Of a stretch of 64,000 bases of DNA, positions 35,096 to 43,339 are shown in pieces. The notes under the pieces were generated by a model. It searched no databases. It had not been told where the DNA came from and saw only the letters and a program-made list of their open reading frames with translations. The stretch is from the NCBI RefSeq assembly GCF_001424425.1, contig NZ_LMPT01000018.1, positions 62,001-126,000 on the forward strand. Reading direction: 5' to 3'. The DNA comes from Acidovorax sp. Leaf191 (lineage in GTDB: Bacteria; Pseudomonadota; Gammaproteobacteria; Burkholderiales; Burkholderiaceae_C). A program made the translations under genes and the position numbers. The first letter of the stretch is position 1. Every line of letters starts with the position of its first letter.

Positions 35096-36484
35096 ATGAC
35101 CTCTACCGTTTCAGGCGTTTCCTGCGCCCGCATTGCCGAACTGATGCGCGCCGAACAGTCAGACTACGCGGCCACCCATGTCCGCTCGGGGGCGCTGTAC
35201 GCCCAGGGCAAGGGCAGCTGGCTCTACGGTGCCCCCTCCCACTGGATGCGCCGCTGGATCGGCGGCTGGCCGGTGTACATCGACGGCACGCCGCGCCCCT
35301 ACGGCGTGCGCTTTGCGGACGTCGACGGCAACGAGTATGTGGACTTCTGCCTGGGCGACACCGGCGGCATGTGCGGCCACGGCCATCCGGCGGTGGTCGA
35401 GGCCATGGCCCGGCAGGCCCGGGTGGGCACGTCGCTGATGCTGCCCAACGGCGATGCCGAATGGGTGGGCGAAGAGCTGCAGCGCCGCTTCGGCCTGCCC
35501 TACTGGAACCTCACCACATCCGCCACCGACGCCAACCGGGCCTGCATCCGCCTGGCGCGCATGATCACCCACCGCCCCCGCGTGCTGATCTTTTCCGGCG
35601 CCTACCACGGCAACGTGGAGGAAGCGCATGTGGAGCTGCGCGAAGGGGCGCTGCACATGCGCAACGGGCTGCACCACAACTTCTTCCCGCACCAGGACCT
35701 GTCGGCGGTGGTGGAGTTCAACGATGTGGCGGCGCTGGAAGCCGCGCTGCGCCAGGGCGATGTGGCCTGCGTGCTGGCCGAGCCGGCCATGACCAACTAC
35801 GGCATGATCGCGCCGCAACCGGGCTTTCATGCCGAACTGCGCCGCCTCACCCGCGAGACGGGCACGGTGCTCATCATCGACGAGACCCACACCATCTCCA
35901 GCGGACCGGGCGGCGCGACGCGCACCATGGGGCTCACGCCCGACATGTTCGTGCTGGGCAAGGCCATCGCGGGCGGTATTCCGGCCGCGGCGTTCGGCCT
36001 GTCGCAGGCCATGGCCGAACGGGTGTGGCAGGTGCTGCCGCCCGTGCACCCCACCGTGCGCCAGAGCGCCCATGCCGGCATGGGCGGCACGCTGGCGGGC
36101 AATGCCCTGACCGTGGCGGTGATGCGGGCCGTGCTGAGCGAGGTGCTGACCGATGGGGCGTTCGAGCGGATGCTGGTGCTCAGCGCCCGCTTGCACCAGG
36201 GCGTGGCCGACGCCATCGCACGCCACCGCCTGCCGTGGCATGCCACTCGGGTCGGCGCGCGCGTGGAAACCATGTTCGCGCCCGACGAGCCGCGCAATGC
36301 GAGCGACGTCAAACAGCACCGCCACGGCGAGCTGGAAGCACTGCTGCACCTGTACCTGATGAACCGCGGTGTGCTCATCACCCCGTTCCACAACATGATG
36401 CTCTGCTGCCCCGGAACGCAAGCGCAGGACGTGGACCAGCACAACCGTGCTTTCGACGCCCTCGTGCGTGATCTGCTGGCCTAG
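35096..36484 (+). CDS. Class III aminotransferase, glutamate-1-semialdehyde aminomutase-like
   Basis: 462-aa PLP enzyme. PLP Lys289 (LGKAIAGGIPAAAFG), Asp262 (LIIDETHTISSGPGG) and FSGAYHGNVEEAH are conserved, and the sequence class is close to glutamate-1-semialdehyde aminomutase and related transaminases. The opening 80 residues include a family-atypical PSHWMRRWIGGWPVYIDG insertion. It is the last gene of the plus-strand operon, 32 bp after the HAD gene. Two different class III aminotransferases in one operon suggest two amino-group transfers on one pathway, or a diamine substrate. Confidence 0.88.
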   Translation: MTSTVSGVSCARIAELMRAEQSDYAATHVRSGALYAQGKGSWLYGAPSHWMRRWIGGWPVYIDGTPRPYGVRFADVDGNEYVDFCLGDTGGMCGHGHPAVVEAMARQARVGTSLMLPNGDAEWVGEELQRRFGLPYWNLTTSATDANRACIRLARMITHRPRVLIFSGAYHGNVEEAHVELREGALHMRNGLHHNFFPHQDLSAVVEFNDVAALEAALRQGDVACVLAEPAMTNYGMIAPQPGFHAELRRLTRETGTVLIIDETHTISSGPGGATRTMGLTPDMFVLGKAIAGGIPAAAFGLSQAMAERVWQVLPPVHPTVRQSAHAGMGGTLAGNALTVAVMRAVLSEVLTDGAFERMLVLSARLHQGVADAIARHRLPWHATRVGARVETMFAPDEPRNASDVKQHRHGELEALLHLYLMNRGVLITPFHNMMLCCPGTQAQDVDQHNRAFDALVRDLLA

Positions 36485-36489
36485 TGGCC

Positions 36490-36540
36490 ATGCCGGGACG
36501 ACGACCTTGCGGTGGGCGGACCCCACCGCAGCGCCGGCAT
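36490..36540. terminator. Nested hairpin between convergent operons
   Basis: Inner stem TGCGGTGGG (36508-36516) / CCCACCGCA (36522-36530) with a five-base loop; outer arms ATGCCGG (36490-36496) / CCGGCAT (36534-36540). It lies exactly between the convergent aminotransferase and binding-protein genes, so it can serve both directions. No U-tract. Confidence 0.55.
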
Positions 36541-36554
36541 CGCCCCGAATCCGG

Positions 36555-37694
36555 TCAGTCCGTGATCCATCCGTGGTGGGCCACGCGCCATTTGCCATCG
36601 ATGAGCCGCATCGGCAATGCGCTGCGGTTGAGCGCATGCCTTCCATCGGCCGCCACGCGCAGCGGATGGGCCATCATGCCCCCGCTCCACAGCGTCGTGC
36701 GCTCCAGCGTCTCGGCGACTGAGGCCCGGGTGATGGGGACTTCCATGCCCCTCATCACCTGCACCAGGGCACGTGCAGCGATGTAGCCGCCCTGCGACAG
36801 CGAACTGGGCTCGATCTGGCTGGCGACCAGCAGCCGGCGCCAGTCGGTGGTCTGCATGGAGCTGCTGGACCAGGGGTCGAACTCGGCCATGGCGTAGATG
36901 GCTTCGGTCGTGGCCAGGTCGCTCAGCCACCGTGCGGTGTGGGACGTGTAGGAGGCGGTGAGCAGCACCACGGGGATGCCGGCGAGCGCGGGGTGGCTCT
37001 CGCGCATCCATGCGAGCGACGGGCCTTCGGGGCCGGTGTAGACCACCGCCTGGCATTGGCGCGCGGCCACGCGCTGCACCACCGCTGGCAAAGCGTCTTC
37101 CAGTCGGTACACATCCAGCGACGGCGTGGCTGCCTTCATGCGGCGGGACCAGTCGTTCACGGCCTGCGTGAAGGCGTCTGTCATGCCGGGCAGGGCCGGA
37201 GACACCACGCAGATCCTGGCGCGCTGCAGCACCTGGTGCACAAAGGTCAGGGCGTTGGCGGTGGATACGTAGGGGCCGGCATTCATGGGCGCGATGTGCG
37301 ACGACGCAAAGCAGGCGGGGTCCACACCCGCTCCGGGCAGGTTGAACAGCCGGGCCTGGGCATAGCGTGCGTGGTTCACCCCGCACTCCAGAACGCTCGA
37401 ACCACCGGCCAGCGCGACCACGCGCACATCGTCGATCAGCGCCGCCGCGCCCTGGCGGGCAACGTCCGGACGCATCTGGTCGTCGACCACGGTGTAGTCG
37501 ATGCGGCGCCCCTGGATGCCGCCGGCGGCATTCACCGTGTCGAAATAGGCGCGGGCCGCCTGCACGCTGGCGGACGACGCGCCGGGGCCGCTCAGGCTGC
37601 TCACGGCGCCCACCACGATGGGCGGCTTGTCGGCCGCCTGTGCGCAGGTGCCGGCACACAGTGCCAGGCTTGCGGCGGCGACGGAACCTCTCAT
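36555..37694 (-). CDS. ABC transporter substrate-binding protein, branched-chain amino acid type (second of two)
   Basis: 379-aa periplasmic binding protein with a signal peptide (AAASLALCAGTCAQA). The LivJ-like fold opens PPIVVGAVSSLSGPGASSAS and NAAGGIQGRRIDYTVVDDQM. Its ATG overlaps the upstream permease stop (ATGA), so it is the last cistron of the transporter operon. A different binding protein of the same superfamily is encoded at the transporter's other end (40928-42241). The large open frame running to 38714 in this phase is an out-of-frame reading of the permease gene. Confidence 0.85.
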   Translation of the reverse strand: MRGSVAAASLALCAGTCAQAADKPPIVVGAVSSLSGPGASSASVQAARAYFDTVNAAGGIQGRRIDYTVVDDQMRPDVARQGAAALIDDVRVVALAGGSSVLECGVNHARYAQARLFNLPGAGVDPACFASSHIAPMNAGPYVSTANALTFVHQVLQRARICVVSPALPGMTDAFTQAVNDWSRRMKAATPSLDVYRLEDALPAVVQRVAARQCQAVVYTGPEGPSLAWMRESHPALAGIPVVLLTASYTSHTARWLSDLATTEAIYAMAEFDPWSSSSMQTTDWRRLLVASQIEPSSLSQGGYIAARALVQVMRGMEVPITRASVAETLERTTLWSGGMMAHPLRVAADGRHALNRSALPMRLIDGKWRVAHHGWITD

Positions 37695-38635
37695 GGCGCG
37701 GCCACCCGCCGGGGCCACAGGCCCCACAGCCCGCGCGGCGCGAACAGGCTCACGGCCATGGCCACGCAGCCCATCGCGATGAGGTACCAGCCGCCGGAGA
37801 TTCCGAGGGACACGGCCAGCACCTCCCGCAGGGCAAACCACACCAGCACGCCCACCACCGGCCCCGCGATCGTGCCGATGCCGCCGATCATGGTGGCAAA
37901 CAGCATCATCACGACCCAGTTGATGTCGAACGCGGAGCCAGGCACCAGGAACATGCCGCCCATGAAATACACCGCGCCCGCCAGCGCGCAGACCGCGCCG
38001 GAGATCACGAAGGTGACCAGCCGCACGCGCTGCACGTCGATGCCCACGCTGCGCGCTGCCACCTCGTTGTCCCGCACCGCCGTCACGGCCAGGCCCAGCC
38101 GGGACTGCATCAGCAGGTACAGGCCGGCGATGGAGCCGGCGCCGAGCGTGCAGGCCAGCCAGAAGCTCACCCGGGCGAACAGCTCCACGTCGTCCAGCGT
38201 GGACATGTCCAGCGTCAGGCCCGCATTGCCGCCCAGCCACGCCGTCTTGGAGACCACCAGCGTGACGATCTCCGCCACCACCCAGATGCCGATGGAAAAG
38301 TACGCATCGCGCAGGCGAAACAGCGCGGGAGCGACCACCATCGCCGCCAGCGCGCCCAGCACACCCGTCGCTGGCAGCAGCAGGTAGGGCGACAGGCCCG
38401 TGCGTTGCGTGACATCGAACAGCGCATACGCGCCGATGCCGATGAACAGCTGGTGCCCCAGCGACAGCAGGCCGCCATAGCCGGCCAGCAGGTTCCACAT
38501 CTGCGCCATGCACAGGGCCAGGAGCACCTCGCTCGCCAGCCGCATCATGCCGGCATCCAGCCAGCGGGGCGCGAGGGTCGCCAGCGCGGCGGTGGGCAGC
38601 AGCCAGGCCAGCACGGTGAGGGCGGGCCGCTTCAT
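37691..38635 (-). CDS. ABC transporter permease, LivM type
   Basis: 314-aa inner-membrane permease. Hydrophobic helices run from residue 7 onward. The conserved LivM features LLAGYGGLLSLGHQLFIGIG, SRLGLAVTAVRDNEVAARSV and TMIGGIGTIAGPVVGVLV are present. The ATG at 38635 overlaps the LivH-type stop. It pairs with the LivH-type permease to form the channel of a branched-chain-amino-acid-type importer whose real substrate is likely an amide or amine compound, given the linked catabolic genes. Confidence 0.9.
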   Translation of the reverse strand: MKRPALTVLAWLLPTAALATLAPRWLDAGMMRLASEVLLALCMAQMWNLLAGYGGLLSLGHQLFIGIGAYALFDVTQRTGLSPYLLLPATGVLGALAAMVVAPALFRLRDAYFSIGIWVVAEIVTLVVSKTAWLGGNAGLTLDMSTLDDVELFARVSFWLACTLGAGSIAGLYLLMQSRLGLAVTAVRDNEVAARSVGIDVQRVRLVTFVISGAVCALAGAVYFMGGMFLVPGSAFDINWVVMMLFATMIGGIGTIAGPVVGVLVWFALREVLAVSLGISGGWYLIAMGCVAMAVSLFAPRGLWGLWPRRVAAP

Positions 38636-39498
38636 GGTCGACCCCCTGCCAGGCCGGTGGGCTTGAGGATGAGGGTGCACAGGAACAGCAGGTGCGCGTA
38701 CAGCGAGCCGGCATTGGAGTCGATGCGCTGGCCCACCAGCTGGGCCACGCCCAGCACCAGGCCGCCCGCCATGGCGCCCCAGAAAGAGCCCATGCCGCCG
38801 ATGATCACGACCTCGAACGCGATGAGCATGCGTTCCACGCCCGAGAACGGCGTGAACAGCGTGCGCTGCGCGAGCAGGTAGCCTGCGCCCATGGCAAAGG
38901 CCGCAGCCAGCCCCATCACCTGGCAGAACACCTGCTCGGGCTTGACGCCCATCAGGCGCACCATGTCAGGAAAGTCCGCCGTGGCGCGCACGATGCGGCC
39001 GAACTCGGTGCGCCGCAGCACCCACTGCAGCGTGGCGAACAGGGCCAGCGCCAGCCCCAGCATCAGCACCGGGTACACGCCCACGGAAATGCCGAAAAGG
39101 TCCAGGCTGGCGCTGCCCAGTCCCCCCGCATCCACGGCGCGGGAGTCCGCGCCGAACAGCTCGACCATGCCGTTGCGCAGCAGCACCGACAGGCCGAAGG
39201 TGAGCACCATGGGCGTGAGCACGTTGCCCGTGCGCACGGCCCGGTTGAGCACGCACGCCTGCAGCAGCCAGCCGAACACATAGCCCAGCACCACCACGGG
39301 CAGCAGCATCGCCCACACCGGCACCTGGCTGAACCAGCCCACCAGAAAGAAGCCCGCGTAGGCGCCGAGCACGATGAACTCGCCGTGCGCCAGGTTCACC
39401 ACCCGCATCACGCCGAACACCAGTGCCAGCCCCAGCCCGAACAGCGCATACAGCCCGCCCAGCAGCAGGCCGTTGATCAATGTCGATATCCATTCCAT
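38632..39498 (-). CDS. ABC transporter permease, LivH type
   Basis: 288-aa inner-membrane permease of the LivH group. It shows GLLLGGLYALFGLGLALVFG, RVVNLAHGEFIVLGAYAGFF near the N-terminus and VIIGGMGSFWGAMAGGLVLG near the C-terminus, the permease coupling region. It begins six bases after the ATPase stop and overlaps the LivM-type gene by four bases, so stoichiometry is set by coupling. Confidence 0.92.
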   Translation of the reverse strand: MEWISTLINGLLLGGLYALFGLGLALVFGVMRVVNLAHGEFIVLGAYAGFFLVGWFSQVPVWAMLLPVVVLGYVFGWLLQACVLNRAVRTGNVLTPMVLTFGLSVLLRNGMVELFGADSRAVDAGGLGSASLDLFGISVGVYPVLMLGLALALFATLQWVLRRTEFGRIVRATADFPDMVRLMGVKPEQVFCQVMGLAAAFAMGAGYLLAQRTLFTPFSGVERMLIAFEVVIIGGMGSFWGAMAGGLVLGVAQLVGQRIDSNAGSLYAHLLFLCTLILKPTGLAGGRP

Positions 39499-39504
39499 GT
39501 CTGT

Positions 39505-40203
39505 TCATTCCCCGAAATAGGCCGCTGTGACCTGTGCATTGCTGACGGCAGCGCTTGCGCCCTGCAGCGTGACCTGGCCCTTGAGGAGGCACGCCATCTG
39601 GTCGGACACGGCGCACGCGCGGGCCACGTCCTGCTCGACCAGCACGATAGACAGCCCCTCGCCGCGGATGCGGGCAAAGGTGCGGTAGATGTCCTCGACG
39701 ACCAGCGGCGCGAGCCCGAGCGAGAGCTCGTCGCACAGCAGCAGGCGCGGATTGCACAGCAGCGCCCGGCCGATGGCCACCATCTGCTGCTGGCCGCCCG
39801 ACAGCTGGGTGGCGTTGCGCTGCCGCAGGTCCTTGAGCACCGGAAAGGTGTCGTACACAGCATCCAGGGTCCATCGCCCCGGGCGGCGGGTGAGGGTGCC
39901 CATCTGCAGGTTCTCGTGCACCGACAGCGACGGGAACAGCATCCGGCCTTCCGGCACCATGGCGATGCCGATGCGCGCCAGCGCTTCGGCGCTGTGGTGC
40001 GTCACGTCGGCGTTGTCGAAGCGGATGCTGCCCCCGCGGGCGGCATGCAGGCCCGTGATGGCGCGCAGCAAGGTGGTCTTGCCTGCGCCGTTGGCGCCGA
40101 TGAGCGCCAGCACCTGGCCTTCCTCCAGCGACAGGGTGATGCCCGACAGCGCCTGGAAGTCGCCGTAGAACACGTCGGCCGCGTCGATCTCAAGCAGCGG
40201 CAT
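39505..40203 (-). CDS. ABC transporter ATP-binding protein, LivF type
   Basis: 232-aa ATPase subunit. Walker A GANGAGKTT, signature LSGGQQQM, Walker B LLLCDELSLGLAP and the switch His region (IVLVEQDV, where Gln-Asp replaces the usual His, as is normal in LivF) are visible. The start overlaps the end of the LivG-type gene by 14 bases. It works with the LivG-type ATPase as a heterodimer. Confidence 0.92.
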   Translation of the reverse strand: MPLLEIDAADVFYGDFQALSGITLSLEEGQVLALIGANGAGKTTLLRAITGLHAARGGSIRFDNADVTHHSAEALARIGIAMVPEGRMLFPSLSVHENLQMGTLTRRPGRWTLDAVYDTFPVLKDLRQRNATQLSGGQQQMVAIGRALLCNPRLLLCDELSLGLAPLVVEDIYRTFARIRGEGLSIVLVEQDVARACAVSDQMACLLKGQVTLQGASAAVSNAQVTAAYFGE

Positions 40204-40915
40204 TGGCGGGCACTCCCATGTAGATCTCGCGCACGATGGCGCTGTCCATGACCGCGCCGGGGCGGTCCTCCAGCAGCTTGCGGCCGAAGTGCAGCACCAT
40301 GATGCGGTCTGCCACGGCCCGCAGGGCCTGGGCGATGTGCTCGATCCAGATCACGGCATAGCTTTCCTTGAGCTGGTTGACCAGGTCCACCATCTGGTGC
40401 ACCTCGCGCTCGGTCAGGCCGCCGGCCACCTCGTCCAGCAGCAGCAGCCTGGGCTGTGCCGCCACGGCCTTGGCCATCTCCAGCCGCTTGCGGTCCAGCA
40501 GCGGCAGGGCCCCTGCGGTTTTGGCCGCTGCAGACGCCAGGCCGCAGCGCTGCAGGGCCGCATGGGCGGCGTGCGCCGCCGCATCGCCGCGCAGCCCCGC
40601 CGCGAACGTGGCGGCGGCCAGCACGTTCTGGAACACGGTGAGGTTGCCGAACGGCTGCGGCACCTGAAAGGCCCGCGCCACGCCCAGGCGCGCGCGCCGG
40701 TGCGCAGGCAGGCCGGACAGCGCGTGGCCGTCAAGCACGATGCGGCCGGCGTCCGCCCCCACGGTGCCGGTGAGCAGATGGAACAGGGAGCTCTTGCCGG
40801 CGCCGTTCGGGCCGATCACCCCCAGGCATTGGCCGACCGAGAGATCGATATCGATCGCATCGGCCACCACAACCCGGCCGTAGGCCTTGCACAGGCCTCT
40901 GACTTGCAGTGTCAC
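40190..40915 (-). CDS. ABC transporter ATP-binding protein, LivG type
   Basis: 241-aa ATPase subunit with Walker A GPNGAGKSS and Walker B LLLLDEVAGGL. The signature region LPLLDRKRLEMAKAVA lacks LSGGQ, as is usual for LivG. RAFQVPQPFGNLTVFQNVL corresponds to the LivG Q-loop region. It starts with GTG at 40915, 12 bp after the binding-protein stop. Confidence 0.9.
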   Translation of the reverse strand: MTLQVRGLCKAYGRVVVADAIDIDLSVGQCLGVIGPNGAGKSSLFHLLTGTVGADAGRIVLDGHALSGLPAHRRARLGVARAFQVPQPFGNLTVFQNVLAAATFAAGLRGDAAAHAAHAALQRCGLASAAAKTAGALPLLDRKRLEMAKAVAAQPRLLLLDEVAGGLTEREVHQMVDLVNQLKESYAVIWIEHIAQALRAVADRIMVLHFGRKLLEDRPGAVMDSAIVREIYMGVPANAAA

Positions 40916-40927
40916 GGAGATGTCCCT

Positions 40928-42241
40928 TCAGGAGATTTGCGAGAGCAGTTCCAGCCGCCCGCCCAGGGGCACGGCAGGGGCGAGCGCGTTGTTCACCACC
41001 ACCAGCTCGTACGGGTGCTTGGCGCCTGCCGCCGTGCGGCGCCACTGGCCGCCGGCGAGCGCGGTCCTGGCCACGCTCTTGATGGGGCTGCCCTTGAAGT
41101 CCACCATGCCCACCAGCGTGTCCAGCGTGGTGTTCTGGATGGCGTCGCGCACGGCCTTGCGGTCGAACGGGTTGCCCGCCGTCTTGAGGGCATGCAGGCC
41201 CACCTCCCACAGGGCGTGGGCGTAGCCCAGCGGCTGCGTCCACTGGTTGCCGGTGTCCTTCTCCCACTCGGCGGCGAAGTCCGCGGCGCTCTGGCCGGTG
41301 AGCGAGGACTTGTACGGAAAGCTCGGCGACCACCAGACCTCGGTGGACATGCCGTTGCCCGCCGCACCCAGGGCCTTGAGCGCGCTGGGGAACAGGAAGG
41401 CCCCCGCCACGGTGCAGGCCTGCGGCTTGAAGCCCTGCTGCTGCGCCTGCTTCCAGAACGTGGCGAAGTGGCTCTCGTACATGAAGCCCGAGACGATGTT
41501 CGCATCGGCTTTCTTGAAGCCCGCGATCTGGTTGCTGAAGTCGTCCGTCGCGACCTTGAAGAAGCCCCCGTTCGACTCGCGGTAGCCGGTCTTGCTCAGC
41601 ACCGGCGGCATGCCCATCAGCGGGTCGGCGAAGGCCGCGCCCGGCGGGTTGTCGATGTACAGCGTGCCCACGGTGCGGTTGGTCTTGGCGCTGTCCCACA
41701 GCGACACGAAGGTCTTGACCACGTCGTCGGCGCCCCAGAAGAAGTGGAACGAGAACGGAAACCCCTTGCTGACCTTGCCGTTGCGGGCAAACAGGAAGGC
41801 CTGCCAGGGCGACATGGTGCTGACCATGGGGATGCCGTGCACGTCGCACAGTTGCCCGGCAGGGGTGGACGCATCGCCGTCCTGCACCAGCATCAGGTCG
41901 ACCTTTTCGCGCAGCACGAGCTCGCTGGCCACCTGCACCGACCGGTTGGCATCGGACTGGTTGTCGCGCAGCAGGATCTCCACGGGCACCTGCTGGCCAC
42001 CGATGTCGATGCCGTTCTTGAGGCGCTCGCGCAGCTTGGCCAGGTGCCACTGGTCGGCCACGCCGAACGGCGCACGCGGGCCGGACAGGGCGGTGATGTA
42101 GCCGATGCGCAGGGTCCTGGGCTGCGCGAAGGCAAAGCCCGCCACGCTGCTGGCAGCCGTCAGCGCCAGAGAGTTCCGCAGGAACCGGCGGCGTGGTGCC
42201 TGGGGCAGCGCGGCTGCTGCGGGAGGTAGTGGCTTGGTCAT
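40928..42241 (-). CDS. ABC transporter substrate-binding protein, Tat-exported
   Basis: 437-aa binding protein of the branched-chain amino acid/amide superfamily. Its leader has a twin-arginine motif (RRRFLRNSL) followed by LTAASSVAGFAFA, so export in folded form by Tat is likely. The mature protein starts RTLRIGYITALSGPRAPFG and contains VPVEILLRDNQSD. It is larger than the usual LivJ (about 370 aa). It precedes the LivG, LivF, LivH and LivM-type genes and follows the CobW-type GTPase gene by 30 bp. Confidence 0.88.
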   Translation of the reverse strand: MTKPLPPAAAALPQAPRRRFLRNSLALTAASSVAGFAFAQPRTLRIGYITALSGPRAPFGVADQWHLAKLRERLKNGIDIGGQQVPVEILLRDNQSDANRSVQVASELVLREKVDLMLVQDGDASTPAGQLCDVHGIPMVSTMSPWQAFLFARNGKVSKGFPFSFHFFWGADDVVKTFVSLWDSAKTNRTVGTLYIDNPPGAAFADPLMGMPPVLSKTGYRESNGGFFKVATDDFSNQIAGFKKADANIVSGFMYESHFATFWKQAQQQGFKPQACTVAGAFLFPSALKALGAAGNGMSTEVWWSPSFPYKSSLTGQSAADFAAEWEKDTGNQWTQPLGYAHALWEVGLHALKTAGNPFDRKAVRDAIQNTTLDTLVGMVDFKGSPIKSVARTALAGGQWRRTAAGAKHPYELVVVNNALAPAVPLGGRLELLSQIS

Positions 42242-42271
42242 GGGGAGACTCCAGAAGTGAGGATGACGAGG

Positions 42272-43339
42272 TCAGGCGTGGGAAGCGACGGCGAGGGCGC
42301 CGGTGAATTTCTGCAGCGTTCGGGCGATGAGCCCGGGCTCCATCCCCTGGGTGATGAACACCAGGAGCGAGCGTCGGTCCGCGCCCGGCCAGGCAGGCAG
42401 CCGCCGGGGCGGGTGCACCAGGTGCTGCGCGGCATGCACCACCAGCGGCCGGTCCGGGTCATCGGCGGCCTGGATCAGGCCTTTGAAGCGCAGCATGTGG
42501 TCTCCCCGCATGGCAGCCATCATTTCCAGCCAGTGCTGGAACACATCGGCCTGCAGCGGCTCGTCGAGGGCAAAGCACTCGGTGACGATGTCCGTGGCAT
42601 GGGGCGGCGCAAATCGGTGCAGAACGGACGAGAGCGGGGGCTCCTGGCCTGGCGCTCCGCGCAGCAGCCATCCGCGGCCGATGCCGGGCAGCCCGGGGCT
42701 GCTGCGCGGGCGTGCCAGGAACTGGTGTTCCAGGTCCTGCAGATGCGCCGAATCCAGCTGGCCTTGCACCACCAGGTGCTGCGGTGCGCTGCCGTTGGTA
42801 CGGGCCAGGCATTGCTGCAGTGCCTGCAGCGCTGGCGCACCGGCCAGGTCGGTCTTGGTCAGCAGCAGGGTGTCTGCCATGGCGACCTGCCGGCGCGCCT
42901 CTTCATGGCGCTGCAGCGTGGCGGCACCGTTGCAGGCGTCCACCGTCACAGCCACCCCGGACACCCGAAACCGGCGCGCCAGCGCGTCGTGCGTGGCCAG
43001 CGTGTGCAGCAGCGGCAGGGGGTCCGCCAGCCCGGTGGTCTCTACCACCACGCGGGCGAATGCCAGCTCGCCGCGCTGCCGGCGGGCGTGCAGTTCGGTC
43101 AGGGTGTCGACGAGGTCTTCGCTCACCGTGCAGCACACGCACCCGTTGGGCAGCACCTGAACGTCGGGGGCGACGTGCTGCACCAGCAGGTGGTCCAGGC
43201 CCATCTCGCCCAGTTCGTTGACGATGACGGCGGTGTCGCTCCATTCCGGGCGCTGCATGAGTTGCTGCAGCAGCGTGGTCTTGCCGCTGCCGAGAAAGCC
43301 GGTCAGCACCAGGACGCACAGGCGCGGGTCGTCTGTCAT
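42272..43339 (-). CDS. CobW/YjiA-type metal-binding GTPase (COG0523)
   Basis: 355-aa G3E GTPase, a metallochaperone family that delivers Zn, Co or Ni to target enzymes. Walker A GFLGSGKTT (from residue 14), the metal-binding GCVCC motif (Cys67, 69, 70), TKTDL for guanine recognition and a CobW C-terminal domain are present. Its ATG overlaps the stop of the amidohydrolase gene (ATGA). Direct coupling to a metallo-amidohydrolase suggests it loads metal into that enzyme. No Zur-regulated context is visible. Confidence 0.88.
   Translation of the reverse strand: MTDDPRLCVLVLTGFLGSGKTTLLQQLMQRPEWSDTAVIVNELGEMGLDHLLVQHVAPDVQVLPNGCVCCTVSEDLVDTLTELHARRQRGELAFARVVVETTGLADPLPLLHTLATHDALARRFRVSGVAVTVDACNGAATLQRHEEARRQVAMADTLLLTKTDLAGAPALQALQQCLARTNGSAPQHLVVQGQLDSAHLQDLEHQFLARPRSSPGLPGIGRGWLLRGAPGQEPPLSSVLHRFAPPHATDIVTECFALDEPLQADVFQHWLEMMAAMRGDHMLRFKGLIQAADDPDRPLVVHAAQHLVHPPRRLPAWPGADRRSLLVFITQGMEPGLIARTLQKFTGALAVASHA

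Noticed and set aside
36555..38714. 719-codon frame suggesting a permease/binding-protein fusion
   Set aside because: Upstream of 37694 this phase reads the permease gene out of frame. The binding protein has its own signal peptide and an ATGA start overlap.
40190..40915. Missing LSGGQ in the LivG-type ATPase as a sign of inactivity
   Set aside because: LivG proteins normally have a divergent signature; Walker A and B are intact.
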